Positions 25,405 to 38,726 of a DNA stretch of 64,000 nucleotides are shown in pieces; position 1 is the stretch's first letter; every line of letters starts with the position of its first letter. The position numbers were made by a program, and so were the translations under genes. Source of the stretch: Ophiodon elongatus (Eukaryota > Chordata > Actinopteri > Perciformes > Hexagrammidae); NCBI GenBank assembly GCA_016806645.1, contig JACSYO010000912.1, forward strand, positions 778,001-842,000. The letters are read 5' to 3'. The notes under the pieces were generated by a model. The model searched no databases, was not told the origin of the DNA, and worked only from the letters and a program-made list of their open reading frames with translations.

Positions 25405-27172
25405 GAGGTAGCAGACAGGTGCTGTGTGAGGCTGTCTGCAGAGTGGCGTCAGTGACAGAGAGCGATCTCCTGGGGGGTTTGAGCTGGGAAGCGAGGTGAC
25501 ACTGTAACAGCCTCTGATCAACTCAGGAGCTGGGGTAGTGTTTGTGTTTGTGTGTGCGTGCATGCACATGACCTCACCTGTCACTACCTGTCTTTGCATT
25601 TGTTTGCGAGAGAGTGCAGATGTTACTGAGTGTGTCAGTTGGAACATGTGTGTGTCTTTATATATGTGTATGTGTCTTTATGTGTGTGTGTCTTTATGTG
25701 TGTCTGTGTGTATTCCTCAGTTTGCATTGTACACAATGCTTCAGCTGTCAGCCATAGACCCCGTTTTTCTCAGAGGTCTACACTCCACACATCTCAGAAA
25801 GCATCTTTACACTGAGGTTTAGGCACTGAGTGCATTTTGAATCGAAATCCAAAGTTAGTCGTAGGAAAAAATAATTATTATTCCACCATATTATTATGAG
25901 GAAATTGTTTCTTCACCAGTTGAAGGGTTTTGATTGGGAAATTTCAAATGTATTTCAAGATAAACGCTGCAATAAGGAAACCGTAGCTCAGCCAAGTGTC
26001 AGTTTCTTTGTCACTGATGCCATTCAGAAACAGCATGACTGGCAATGAGTGGTAATGAAAACTGCAGCTTCCTGAATAATTATGTATTTTTGTGTGTGTT
26101 TTGCAGCATGCATTTTTTTTCCCTTAAAACAACTGCTTTGTTATTTTCATACAATTATTCTTCTGTGACAAACTAGAACTAAGCTTGCAGCATTAATAAC
26201 ACTAGCTGACCAGATTATTCACTAATTAAATGGATTGGGCTTCTAAAAGGCACCATTACAGTTTGTTTCCCCACTATACAGTACCGTTAGTCCCACGGTA
26301 AACAGAAATGGCATCCAGAGCTTTGTTTTGTTTGTAGTTGCCCTATTTTACCAACAAAGTAAATTCCCTGTTTGAACAAAGTACCTAAATATGCAAAGAC
26401 TAAATAATCTTTCTCAGGGAGATAGTAAAAACATCCACTTCATTCCGACCTGCGAGTCAGTCTACTTAAGACAGCAAAGATAAACATTTGTGTGAGGTGA
26501 GGAGAAGTTAAAGAAGAAAAAAAACTCAACAACATTCTGCAGGAAACAAAGAAACATGAAAACGAAATAAAGTGGAGTTTGCATTTTTAATGGTGTCAAC
26601 ATCTGATTTTAGCTTGACACTGGGTGGTTCTCTTTGGGTTTTTTACTTAAGCTGTTTGACTCGACTGTCACGATCAAATCAAGCAGCACCTTTTATAGTC
26701 CTCCCTTTGTTTTTGTTGTATTTATTTTCATATTTTATTTATTTGGTTAGGTGTCTTAATGAGGAATCAACTCTCAACCCCTACATTTATAAATATGTCT
26801 GATGCCACAGTTTGATTTACCATCTGCCCCCATGTGGTTAATATTCATTTTTTATGCTAAAATAGACTAAAATAGAGTGTCAATGACAAACATCTTGAGC
26901 TCTCTATTAATCGAATACAAAAGACAAAAGTTCGTTTTTTTGGTTTCTTACAAGACTAAAACAGATTTTTTTTGATCTCACATGTTGGTACAAAAACAAG
27001 GCCAGGTAGAAAAAAGCACACCTCTGGGAAAAAAAAAAAACCCAACAACTTCAGTTTATAAGATACAGGTCCAATAATTAGTGAATCATTGGGAGGTTTC
27101 TTGGTTAGAAATGTATTGTTAGATGTGCATTACAGGATGATATAAACAATAGTACACAGTCCAGTACAGTAG
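25400..27172. other. No gene recognised
   Basis: A degenerate TGTGTCTTTATGTGTG patch lies at 25640-25710. Frames here are Cys/Val-rich artefacts. The segment 26030-26100 is high-complexity. An A run of 12 occurs at 27030-27041. Confidence 0.5.
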
Positions 27173-27484
27173 TAGGGATGCGGCTAACAATTATTTTCAG
27201 AACTGATTCATCAGACAATTATTTTCTCAATTAAATGTATTTTCTAAAGTATGTTGTTATTATTGTAATAATTTCAAATTGCTGTTTGACCCAAGAGGCA
27301 ATTTGCAATATGTTGTACAACAGCAGTCCCAAACTGAAAAGTTCTTCAGTGCATGACAAAGAAAAATCACCACAAGCTGGAATCTGCAAATGTATTTCAT
27401 GCTTGCTTGAAAAATGACAAACTATTTCATGGGTGGCAATTCATTTTGGACTAATCGATTAATCAACTAGTTGTCGTAGCTCTA
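27173..27484 (+). mobile_element. hAT-type MITE of the 'GATTAATC' family, copy 2
   Basis: The left end TAGGGATGCGGCTAACAATT and right end CTAATCGATTAATCAACTAG followed by TTGTCGTAGCTCTA form inverted termini. The complement of the right end reads TAGAGCTACGACAACTAGTT. Internal words GACAATTATTTTCTCAATTA, GACAAAGAAAAATCACCACA and AAGCTGGAATCTGCAAATG agree with the family and with the copy at 3987-4290. The frame at 27235-27417 is incidental. A clean 8-bp duplication is not visible, consistent with age. Confidence 0.85.
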
Positions 27485-27949
27485 GTAAGTAACCATGCAT
27501 TCTAATGCTCTATCTCTATTTGAGTTTTAAAGAAGGCACCAGGAAATAATATATTGAATTTTGATAAATAATCATCAGTTATGAGGATATAATGACTAAG
27601 TTTTAAAAGCAGGAACATCTAGAACAGTATGGAAAGTTCAGAAAATTACATCACTTTACAGTAATGCAGCCTTGAAAACCAGGAAAAGATAACTCTAGAT
27701 GACATCTAGTCTCATATCACAATATCGATGACCCAGCCCTAAACCAGATATTTCTTTTCTATTCCATGGCAAAATTTTCCTGAAGCTTAACACATTTATG
27801 TTATATCAAAGTATTTATCTCATCATTTATCAAAGGCCCTGTCTTGGGAATTATTAGGAAACAGCTGTTACCTGCTATCTTTATGACTTGAGGGCATCAA
27901 AATCAGAGCTTGTTGCTGGGATAAACCCTACCAAAACTATAACGCTGCT

Positions 27950-28395
27950 TAAAGCATGTGTGGAACTATGCCTAGTGACTTCCTAGCCGAGAGCTAAATG
28001 AGAAGAGTGTAACCACCTTCACACCTGTCCGTTTCTTTTAGCTTAGCATTAAGATGGGAACAGGGGGAAACAGGAAGTCTGGCTTTTGTCCAAAGATTTA
28101 TTTAATACATTTATAAATAAAAGAATCTCACGAATTATGACATTAAACAATAAAACCGAAGGGTAAAAACAACTTGGTTTTACAGAGGTTATGTGCTCCA
28201 CTAGTCCTGGCCAGTAGAAATCACTGAAGTCTAGTCCAGGCAACCAGTGGAGACATCAGAAGGTGAATGTGACTGGCCAAGAAATAGTTTGGCACATAAC
28301 ATATAAGAATGATATCAATCAATGGTCTAATACCTTCTAATTCTCAGCAAGAAAGTGAATAAGATCCCAAAATGTCAAAATATAGCTTGAAGGCT
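27950..28395. mobile_element. Fold-back percomorph DNA element, copy A (nearly full)
   Basis: Two nested levels of inverted repeat are visible. GTTATGTGCTCCACTAGTCC with TGGCCAG at 28188-28213 pairs with CTGGCCAAGAAATAGTTTGG with CACATAAC at 28273-28300. Further out, CTAGCCGAGAGCTAAATGAG near 27985 pairs with TCTAATTCTCAGCAAGAAAG near 28338. Internal words TTAGCTTAGCATTAAGATGG and GAACAGGGGGAAACAG, and the end CCCAAAATGTCAAA, match a very abundant percomorph non-autonomous element that begins with a GACATTTTGGG-type terminus. Full copies lie at TTAA sites as I recall. The superfamily is not certain. No coding capacity. Confidence 0.8.
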
Positions 28396-30259
28396 AAAAA
28401 GAAGCAAATCAAACTAAAACAGAATTCAAGCTATTTGTTCATCCTTTTTGTCTTGTGATTGGAGCCTTGTAGGGCAAGAGTATGTGCACAAGGAGAGTTA
28501 TTCTGATGTGAGAAACAGTCCTTATTGCTAATAATCCAAGGTCGTTGCGGTTGTACCAACACAGCACAGCTCCCACCACCACATTCCCCTCTGTAATGAC
28601 CACAGGGACCAACTGGCCATTATCCTCCCACAAAATCCATAGATCAGTTGCTTGACCAGAACTAGCAGATTGATTCTTGCATTGCGTCCAATTGGCAAAT
28701 GGAAAAGGTCACGGTTATTAAGACATAAAAATACTGGGATGCTGTGACATTCAGCATAGGAAATAAAGTTGATTTAAAGCCCAATGTGCATCCCTAAATG
28801 TCAACATGGCTCAAACATGTAACAGCTGATTTTATTACAGGATTTAGATTTTAGAATCCGGTAGAGTATAGGGCTAAGGCATCGTAGCTGTGAGCTTACT
28901 CTACAGAGGATTAATTTTCCTGAATCCTACAAGCTTAGGAAATAACTTATTGTCAGTATAGAAAATGCGGGTAGATCCTGCTTCATATTTTTCTCCCTCT
29001 GTGAATACTAGCTGAGGAGTCTGCTATTGGACAGATAATGTTATCCTTTGAGATCCCTTATATTTGTTTGTATATGTTTTATCTGCAGTATTCAGCACTT
29101 TGAATGTCTAGCAATGGTAACAACCTGATAACCTGATTTGTTTTATGTTTCTGGGCATGTTCTCGTTTATACATGAATATGGTCTTGAGGACCAGATGTT
29201 TTTTTTCAAATGACATGATTGAGTGTTGCCCCTACTTTTAAAAAATGACCCCTTCATACCGTAACTTCAAAGTGTATTTAAATGACTATGAACAGTTTAT
29301 TGACTGGTTCTACTTTTTTTGTGAACAGTATACAAAAACTATACAAAAAATCTAAGTTTGATTTGGTGAGTAGTGAGTTTAAATAGGATTTTCAAATATA
29401 TCAATTCTGTCTACTTGTTGAATCTTCAGTTCATTTTTTTCTCTCTCTATGTTCTCTTAGAGAAGACCTCATTTCAATCACCTGGGAGAATTTTTCCCAT
29501 CTGTTGTTCCAGACGTCATGCCAGCACGTACATACCTCAATACTCAAGAGAGTCTTCTGCGGTGAAGAGACAAGCATCTACAATGCTGTTGTACATCTGA
29601 ACTGTGTGCATGTCTGTGTGTGCGACATTAAAACATGCACACAGTAAAATAGAGAGAGAACAAGAGTGCTAAAGAACAATATAGAGGGAGGAGGGAGAGA
29701 AAGTGAGAGGTGAAGATGTACTCCTGTGTGCAAAAGAGAATCACTCTTCCTTGGTGACTTTATTAGTAATGCGTTATAGGCTGAGTGTGCGAAGCAAAAA
29801 AAGGGAGAGGAGGAGGTTGAGATAAATTATGCTTAATGGGGTTACCAGTCAATGTTAGATGCGGCTGGAATAAGATAAACTGTGTCTGTTGAGCTAAGAG
29901 TAAGTGTCTATAGCTTGGGTGTCAGGAAGAGGCAGAAACAATACATTATATTTATATACTGTATATGTTGCTTGGCTTCTGGCAAAGCATCAAATGACCC
30001 AGGAATGGGAAGCCGGTGGGACCTCTGAGCTCCTCGCAGCGAGCCTGTTGACACTGGAAAGCACACTCATTGACTGTTTGCAAACCTTGGGTTCAGGAGG
30101 AGTAATGCTGATCGGGCCCCTGGTCGGGGGACAGGCCAGCAGTGGAGGATTTCTGTCTACATTGCCCAAATAAAGGTCAAGTGTTTGGGGGGCGGGGGGG
30201 GTTGTTTGGTTAGAAGAGGTGCCTGTAGAGAGCGCAAAAGATATCAGCTGCCGTACCAC
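28396..30259. other. No gene recognised
   Basis: The minus-strand frame at 28439-28633 (64 codons) is unusually rich in ordinary protein-like words but matches nothing I know. A purine-rich tract occurs at 29640-29720, and a G-rich patch at 30184-30200. Confidence 0.45.
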
Positions 30260-30515
30260 CAGACTTCAGAGCAGCGTCAGATCAGCTGCCCCATCGCATT
30301 GAAAAGAGGCAGTTGAAAAGGTTGGGGCCTCTGGTCAGAGTCCCTTCTGGATGTTTCTATGTGAGGCACATACATGGGATTAGACCAATTGGGCTGACCC
30401 CAATCCACACTGGAATGATTAGGCTACATATCAAACCTGACCTGTGAATACATGCATCCTCCAGGGAGAGCTGGAGGATGCAGCCAGGAAGAAGGACATC
30501 TGGACTATTTTGCTT
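30260..30515 (+). mobile_element. Rex3/RTE-like LINE tail, copy A
   Basis: The plus strand encodes a decayed C-terminal segment. DQLPHRIEKRQLKRLGPLVR followed by VPSGCF is visible at 30277-30357, corresponding to the RIERSQLRWxGHxxRMPPGR motif of fish Rex3/RTE-like ORFs. It is followed at 30455-30515 by the conserved nucleotide tail CCTCCAGGGAGAGCTGGAGG, ATGCAGCC and AGAAGGACATCTGGACTATT. Stops and shifts lie between the parts. Only the 3' end of the element remains. The exact family was assigned from memory. Confidence 0.75.
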
Positions 30516-32092
30516 AAATCCTAATATTCATATACATTTTAAATAGTGCTTGGATTTAATTAACTGGCACCCAAGTGTACTGTGTAGATACAGACCACCT
30601 GTTGGTTGGGCCACTAACTCCTTTATTTATTATTCTGTCTTTATGTCTTCCATAACAATAGTTTTTAATTTCAGCCTGAGCTGTGCTATCACACTGAGCA
30701 GCATTCCTTTTAGACGGATGGAAAACATCATGTTATCAGGACTTTTAGCCTTTGTGCAAACAACCCTTTTAATTAAGACTGTTCAATTGCGCTCCAAGCT
30801 CGTATTTGCAGAAGGGTGGGGGTGAAATAGACTATGCAAGAAAGAACAAGAGAGACGGAAAAATGAACAGGATGAGACCAGACCAAGCAGTGCTAAAAGG
30901 CGCAAGGCTCTGTTAAATGGCTCTGCCAAAAATATCGAGCATGAGCAACAGAAAATTACTAAACATTATAATAAGTCATCAGGAAAAAAAAAAAATACAA
31001 CTGCAATTAGTTTTCTCTCACAAATGTAAAGACTGAAATTATGCAAACAAATCCCTAATTTGTAAACCACAACATTAAGAGGCTACACCATCTGGCCAAC
31101 TGGAGTCAGCAGGATACATAAGTTATGAAAGCTGCCTGACATACAACAAACAGCAGCCATAAAACAAAAAAAACTAAACACTGAGCCAAACTGCATGTCA
31201 GTGAATGAACTACCATGCTGCTGCTTAACCTGAATAACAAAATGTAGGCCCCAGTGTGTGCTCGACTAGCATCGACTATAAGCAGTTGAATGTTCGTAAC
31301 ATTAGACTCGGTGGTCTAGTCGTCTGACAACACCCATCAGGGCTACTCTCTCTGCAGGGGGAGCGGTGTTTTGACACATTTTGTCAGCTCTTCGTAAATT
31401 CTGGACACTACACAGTTACATAAATCATGTGTCGGTGAGTTGGGATCACATAGCCCCGCTCTACAGAATACAGCCGTTTGCTTGAGAGACGCCATGTTGT
31501 TATTTTGGCCGGATTATGTGACAGGTCTGGAGGTCACTGGCCTTAGCTTAGAGGGAAATAGGCAGCGACATCTTGCGTTACAGGAGCGGAAGAGGTAAGC
31601 ATGTACTCCACCCTTCAGTACTGCATCTTCGACCTGCAAAGCAGAAATCCAAACTATCAGTTTGACCTGATGTCTGGTGTCTCAAATTGTAAGCAGAAAT
31701 TGTTTTCTGTTGACCACAGGCTGGTACAACTCAGTAGTATGCTCAGTAGTAATATAAAATGTGAAGGAGTATTGTTTTGGGGTCTTCAAAAAGAGTTATA
31801 GTAATAATTGCTCCAATCAATATTGTAAAATAATGGATCAAATGACAATGTAATGTGAAAGGTGAAACTTACAGTGACGAACCCAGAGAGAATTATCACC
31901 AAACACTGCAGTTCCCCTCAGCTCTGCAGAGTGTTTTATCCACTTTCAACTCATTGCTTTGGTTTTACAGCTCGCAACTTTACTGTTTTGGTTCAGTCTC
32001 ACTGCTCTGATCAGCCTTGTTTCCACCTACAGCAGGCAGCCATTTTAAGCAAAACACTGATAAACAGACGATGCTATAAACTACCTGCACAG
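30516..32092. other. No gene recognised
   Basis: A run of complex sequence at 31240-31600 (AGACTCGGTGGTCTAGTCG, GCCGGATTATGTGACAGGTC) feels repeat-derived, but I cannot name the family or find its ends. The frames at 30550-30825 and 31862-32098 show no domain. Confidence 0.4.
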
Positions 32093-32612
32093 CACTAGGG
32101 CTGTAGCGGTAAACAGAAGCAATGTTCTGGTGTGAGTTTGGTACAGCAGGAAAAAAAACTAGAGCCTAAAGATACATTTCTTTTCCTCAGACAGTGGTGC
32201 AAGCGTCAAAGACGGGAACAAATCTTTCTGGCGACTGAGGTAGCATTTTGCCGACTGACTAGTTTGGCATACTATTTTCATTACAAAAAGGGATTTTAAA
32301 CATTTCTGTACAACACTGTATGGACACTGAACAAACACTTTTCCAAAAGGCAAAGTTGTGCATTTGGAGGCATGTTTCAATTAGTTTCCATTCACATACC
32401 CTACAACAGTGGAGCAACGGATGCAACACAGCGTCCTCGTCTTACACAAAACTCTATCTCCATTGTGGTTGTATCTGACTGTATCGAGCTTCTGAGCATT
32501 CCACGCATTTATCCACACTGTGTATTGTGTGCGGCTGGTTGAACCAGACCTTGAACAGTCCATACAGTGATGGTTCAGAACAAATACACAAACCATCACA
32601 GGCCTAGAAATT
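32093..32612. mobile_element. hAT-like transposon remnant
   Basis: The left end TAGGGCTGTAGCGGTAAACA followed by TTCTGGTGTGAGTTTGGTAC resembles the TAGGGGTGTAACGGTA terminus of a common fish hAT family. The right end on the complement reads TAGGCCTGTGATGGTTTGTG, sharing the TAGGCCTGT start. The interior (CACAGCGTCCTCGTCTTACA, CTGACTGTATCGAGC, CACACTGTGTATTGTGTG) resembles the same family as I remember it. No target duplication is found, so the right border is approximate. No transposase is recognisable. Confidence 0.6.
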
Positions 32613-32899
32613 TAACAGTCCCCGATTTTTTGGGTCTTTTATATATTTATGTATGTGAATGCCTCACCAGAACCAAGATTCTATAAAATGTAGTGTACAT
32701 TCTTGTGGTTTGTGATTTGTTACTCTTGTTTCTTTGTTGAGTCTTTTCACAGTCTTCATGTTATTTTTTTGAACACTAAGCTAAATGAGAAATATATTCC
32801 TCCACATGCACACCATACCAATAATCATTCAAGAACTGACTAAAACAAAACAAAATCTGGAGAACTAATGATGGAATGACGGATAATGTGTCCATAATG

Positions 32900-33430
32900 A
32901 GCCAGGTACTTGTTACATTCTGATTGGCCATTTCCTGTATTTAAGAGGCTTTGGGGCCAGTGTTTTTTCTCTAGCCTGACAAGCAGCAGCCAGCAGTGCC
33001 CCCCTCAGCACTGGCAACTCAAATAGGAATTGGAATGACTTAAGGCAAAATTATCTAAAGACTACAAAAGTGGGACTACAGAAGTTAAGTAAAGGTGTGC
33101 ATTATAAATAGAAACTAATGTACTGCCAATAATACCAAATAAATTATGATTGTGATTATGATGTATAAATAAAACAAACAAACATGTGTCACCAATTTAT
33201 TTGTTTGCTGATGTACACGCCATGTTCATCAGGTCAAAAGGTCAACAGTGTCAATGAGGAGGGAATGAGCTATGGCTATAAAAGTTTCCAAATGAAACTA
33301 GTGCTTGTGAACTTTGGCTGCGCATTGCCTGCATCAATCTACATACTGTGTTGTCCCCGGGCTGCTGTGTCCACTGAACCGTGACTGAGCACTGACTTCA
33401 GGCATTGTCGAATCAACATTAAAACTCTTG
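32900..33430 (+). promoter_or_regulatory. Promoter-like segment (CCAAT, TATA) with downstream ATTAAA
   Basis: A CCAAT-type box ATTGG at 32923-32927 and a TATA-like TATTTAAG at 32938-32945 lie in tandem upstream of a pyrimidine-rich possible start region (TTTTTTCTCTAGCC near 32964). A second TATA-like word TTATAAATAG (also a MEF2-type consensus) lies at 33102-33111. An ATTAAA signal occurs at 33419-33424 followed by a GT-rich stretch. The arrangement fits either a solo LTR or the promoter of a short non-coding RNA. The 66-codon frame at 33184-33384 has no known domain. This is inference from motif order only. Confidence 0.3.

Positions 33431-35294
<1,864 letters not shown>

Positions 35295-35329
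<35 letters not shown>
35295..35329. repeat. (GT)n microsatellite, 35 bp
   Basis: GT run ending in GCGCATGC. Confidence 0.97.
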
Positions 35330-35331
<2 letters not shown>

Positions 35332-35889
35332 ATGCAGCCATCTCCCTTAGACAGCTGCTCCTGAATAAACATTGTTTACTTCTTAATCGAGCAGGGAGAG
35401 CACTGAGGACCTGAACTCTCACTGTAGCCATGTACACATGTATGCATACACACTCACACACACGCACGCATGCAAAAACAATACCACACACATACACAGG
35501 CACATACTTAGCGACAGAGTGCGAACAGGTATCAGCTTTATTAGCTATAATCATCCCCATATAATCCGTATGCATCCATCATGCATTAGACATCAATGTG
35601 ATTTTGTTTACGCAGCAATCCATCACTGATGGGGCATGCATGAAAGATAATTCCATAAAAGGTAAATATGGTACTTCAACCTTAGTGTCATGAATATGCA
35701 GTACACCATTAGATTTTTTTTACCGTCACCCAGAGGAATATGTGGTCACACTTTAAAACACATACACACACAGAGAAATTGGCACACATGGATAAATACA
35801 CACATCCTGGCTGGCGTTGGGGGCTAGCATGCACTTGGTTGCAGGAACAGATGGCCTCAACTCTAGAGGGATGATCACAGGGAGGATGG
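35330..35889. other. No gene recognised
   Basis: Contains CA-rich interrupted patches at 35448-35500 and 35757-35805. The 109-codon minus frame at 35246-35575 partly reads through simple sequence and is unlikely to be real. Confidence 0.5.
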
Positions 35890-36440
35890 AGGTCAGGAAC
35901 CAGCAAGTGAGGGAGGGAGGGGGGGAGGGGGAAGAAGGAGAAGGAGAACGAAAGCTGGAAGGAATGATCAGAGCGGCCTGATGGTAGGCAAAGAGATGTT
36001 AGGAGGTTTGAAATGAGGATTGGTATTTGGAAAGAAAAAGGATGATCAGAGGGAAGACAGGAGAGGTGAAGAAAGCTGAGGTAGAGAGCAAGATAATGGA
36101 AATAGAGAAATAGAGAATTGCTGAGACACTAGGTGGAGGAAGGGATGGAGTAATCTATAAAAAAGCTAAAAGGGATAGCGGGTCAGAGAGGTGAGGAAAG
36201 AGGGATGATGACCAGAGAGAAAATGGGTATAAGGAGGGACAGAGAGATTTAACAGAGGGCAAAAGTCAAGACTGCGGGATGGATGTGAAGGATTGACATG
36301 TGCATGGGTTAAAGGGAAAGAAGAGTGAGTTGACTTGAGGTGAGGGAGAAAATAGGAGAAAGGAAAGAAAATCATGAAAAGATGGAAGAAGAAAGGGAAA
36401 AAAGGAGGAGACAGTTGATGAAAGAGGCAACTCTCTTTAT
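35890..36440 (+). repeat. Purine-rich tract of about 550 bp
   Basis: The plus strand is strongly biased to A and G over several hundred bases, with GAGGGAGGGAGGGGGGGAGG at 35909-35928 and many GGAGAAG and GGAAGAAG words later. The local G-run cluster fits a G-quadruplex rule. The minus-strand frame at 36166-36444 is Phe/Pro/Ser-rich because of this bias and is not a gene. Confidence 0.8.
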
Positions 36441-36667
36441 CCATCTATTGATCTATCACATATTTTGATGGTACACAGGGAGAAGGAGAAAGTATGGAGG
36501 TCAAGTGAGCCATGAAATAAAGGATGGCAGGATTAAATATGGAGATTTGTGCGTGTGTATGTGGATCAATCAAAAGGACTTTGTTGCTAGCTAACTTAAC
36601 TGAAAACACTAGTGGCTAAAACAAAAAAATAATAATTGCCTCTGGCATAACCCTTGCTTATCATTTA

Positions 36668-36819
36668 GAAGCAGTGGGCTGCTGTTAAGTGCCTGGAGAG
36701 CAACTTGGGGTTCAGTGTCTTGCTCAAGGACACTTTGACATGCAGACAGTAGGAAACGGAGATTGAACCGCCAACCTTTTGGCTAAGGACAAACGCTCTA
36801 CCAAGCCACAGCTGCCCCA
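36668..36819 (-). mobile_element. tRNA-derived SINE
   Basis: On the complement the element begins GGGGCAGCTGTGGCTTGGTA, with an A-box-like TGGCTTGGTAGAGC (36788-36801) and a B-box-like GGTTCAATCTC (36756-36766) at tRNA spacing, which would drive RNA polymerase III. The tRNA-like head is followed by the conserved segment AAAGTGTCCTTGAGCAAGAC, ACTGAACCCC and a CTCTCCAGGCACTTAACAGC end, a module I know from very common percomorph SINEs. The frame at 36665-36904 is incidental. No obvious A-tail or clean duplication is seen. Confidence 0.82.
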
Positions 36820-37369
36820 AAAACTGAACTGACAATAAAACCGACATAAAACATACCACAGAAACCAGGGCCATCTTGGTCTCTAAACCATGCCATGATA
36901 GCAAACACTAGCCTTTTTGGATAGCTACAAAGCTGAAGCTACCATTCATCATACAACTAATCCAGCCAGTGTGCGTAATGTAAATCTTTTATATGATGTA
37001 CTGCATACTGCTGTTGCATTACTATACAAACTCTTGTAATAATAGCTAGATAATTTTAGCTGGCAATCTATAACAATAAAAACGTTAGTTAGCTTATGAT
37101 AAATAGAAGTCCACCCAATGATTCTATCATTGAAACGTTAGTTATATACAATTTTGACTTGTCTTAGAACAACATAAGATACATTTATGAGACAGATATA
37201 AGACATGCATTTAAAATATTTGCAGATTCTAAGAGTCATGGATTTCTTTAATTAGATAATCTATGAACTACTATAGATCTAAAACTTCAAATATTTGTTT
37301 AACTATGAACATAATAATAATAATTATTGCATTTTTATAATATAATAAATAAAAAGAATGAATCTGAAA
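36820..37369. other. No gene recognised
   Basis: Very AT-rich sequence, with ATAATAATAATAATTATT at 37311-37328. No motif is claimed. Confidence 0.5.
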
Positions 37370-37377
37370 ACTTTTCA

Positions 37378-37445
37378 CAGACCCCCTGGCAGAGTGCCAT
37401 GTACACCTTGGGGTCCCCAGACCCCACTTTCAGAATCACTCGTCT
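37378..37445. repeat. Dispersed-repeat terminus (GACCCCCTGGCAGAGTGCCA type)
   Basis: CAGACCCCCTGGCAGAGTGC, CTTGGGGTCCCCAGACCCC and CAGAATCACTCGTCTGG match the end of a dispersed fish repeat I recall (…GGGGTCCCCGGACCCC…GAACCACTGGTC). The stretch is partly self-complementary (GGGGTCCCC). Class unknown. Confidence 0.5.
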
Positions 37446-38149
37446 GGTAACCTTGTACTACAATGTGTCAGTTTTGGGACTATTTTTGCCAACTTTATTT
37501 TCCTAGTGTTTGCCTTTGTAATAACTCATTTGTTTAAACTTCTGTCACCCCCTGAGCCTCTGGGAATGTTGCTGTCCATCACACACCCACTGCACCAAAG
37601 CACACTGTGACAGTCGTTCTTAAACAGAACATGAAGCACTTTTAACCTCATAATTCCCTGGGACCAGCCTACATTTGATTTCCTTATTATCCATAATCCG
37701 AAACTTGAGTATGCTTTTGGTTGTAGATGCTGTTTTACTCGTGTCCAGAAGGAAACCGATAGACAGCCAGAAGCAGGAAACTTGTGAGCAAGGCACATAA
37801 TTGACTAATACATCCTGTGATGTTTTACAATAATTGCTCTGTCATAGCTATTTAGAGATGTGTAACTGCAGTGTGAATGTTGAAATGGTGTCTTTAATCC
37901 ACTTTTTGGAATCGACTGTTTGTGAAATACCCGGCCTTGCGGGTGTATTGGAAAGCAACGTTTTCTGCATGTGAGGCGTATGCACAGCACGGTTTTAGGA
38001 TTGATTAGTGGGTCACTTGCTACGCCTGGCTTTTTCTCATTGCATACATGCCAAAGTCCCCCACCCCCACCCACCTACATTTTCAGCAGCACTCACTTCC
38101 TCTGTCTATCCGTCTCTCTTTCTCCCCTCTCTCTAATCATGGCCTTAGG
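37446..38149. other. No gene recognised
   Basis: Frames of 89-90 codons on the minus strand (37526-37798, 37805-38074) lack domains. A pyrimidine tract at 38100-38136 precedes the possible exon described next. Confidence 0.5.
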
Positions 38150-38230
38150 GCCCTGCGAACGGACGACCGAGGCTAACACTCCCCGGAGGAGCGGAGCAAT
38201 TGTAAATGAGGCAGAGGTGAAGATGAGTGG
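38150..38230 (+). other. Possible short GC-rich exon or conserved element
   Basis: After a long pyrimidine tract (TCTCTCTTTCTCCCCTCTCT) comes CTAATCATGGCCTTAG at 38134-38149, which looks like a branch point and 3' splice site. The next 80 bases are markedly GC- and CpG-richer than their surroundings and end at GAGTGG|GTAGGC, a weak donor. The enclosed frame is open (…GPCERTTEANTPRRSGAIV…) but matches no protein I know. It could equally be conserved non-coding DNA. Confidence 0.25.
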
Positions 38231-38726
38231 GTAGGCTGATAAAAGAGATGAGGGATGAGGTGGACGTGTGGCAAGAGGGCTTTAAAAGAGACTGACACAT
38301 GAGAGAGAGAAATAGAGGGAAAGAGAGAAGACCTGAGAATTACAAATTGAGTCAGCTATGATCTTTTTTTTTTCTTCTTTACTTCCTTATCTTTCTTGCT
38401 CTGGCATTTCACCCCTGAATACTCATTATTATGGTCATTAGTTACGAATGCTGCACACCCACAGTTGTTATTCGCTTCCCACTTTCAAATGTATGGACAC
38501 ATGGCAATCATAGTTTGAAATGGCAGAAATGTAAGACCGACTGAATGATTTGTGTGACAGTGCATACCTTTATATGTGAATATGTGTGTGTAAATGTGTA
38601 TGCATTTACCGGTGCATGTCTATAATGATTTGGTGATTTGCAGTTCAATTACATATATATGTGAATCAACAATATGGCTAAAGTATAACATGCAGTCAAA
38701 GCATCTATATCTATATGTCACAGCGT
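38231..38726. other. No gene recognised
   Basis: A purine-rich patch at 38280-38335 is followed by pyrimidine- and AT-rich DNA. Nothing is identified. Confidence 0.5.

Noticed and set aside
36756..36801. Functional tRNA gene
   Set aside because: A- and B-box words are present, but the acceptor stem and the tRNA body are not intact and the sequence continues into a SINE module.
36665..36904. Minus-strand 79-codon frame
   Set aside because: Runs through the tRNA-derived SINE; not a protein gene.
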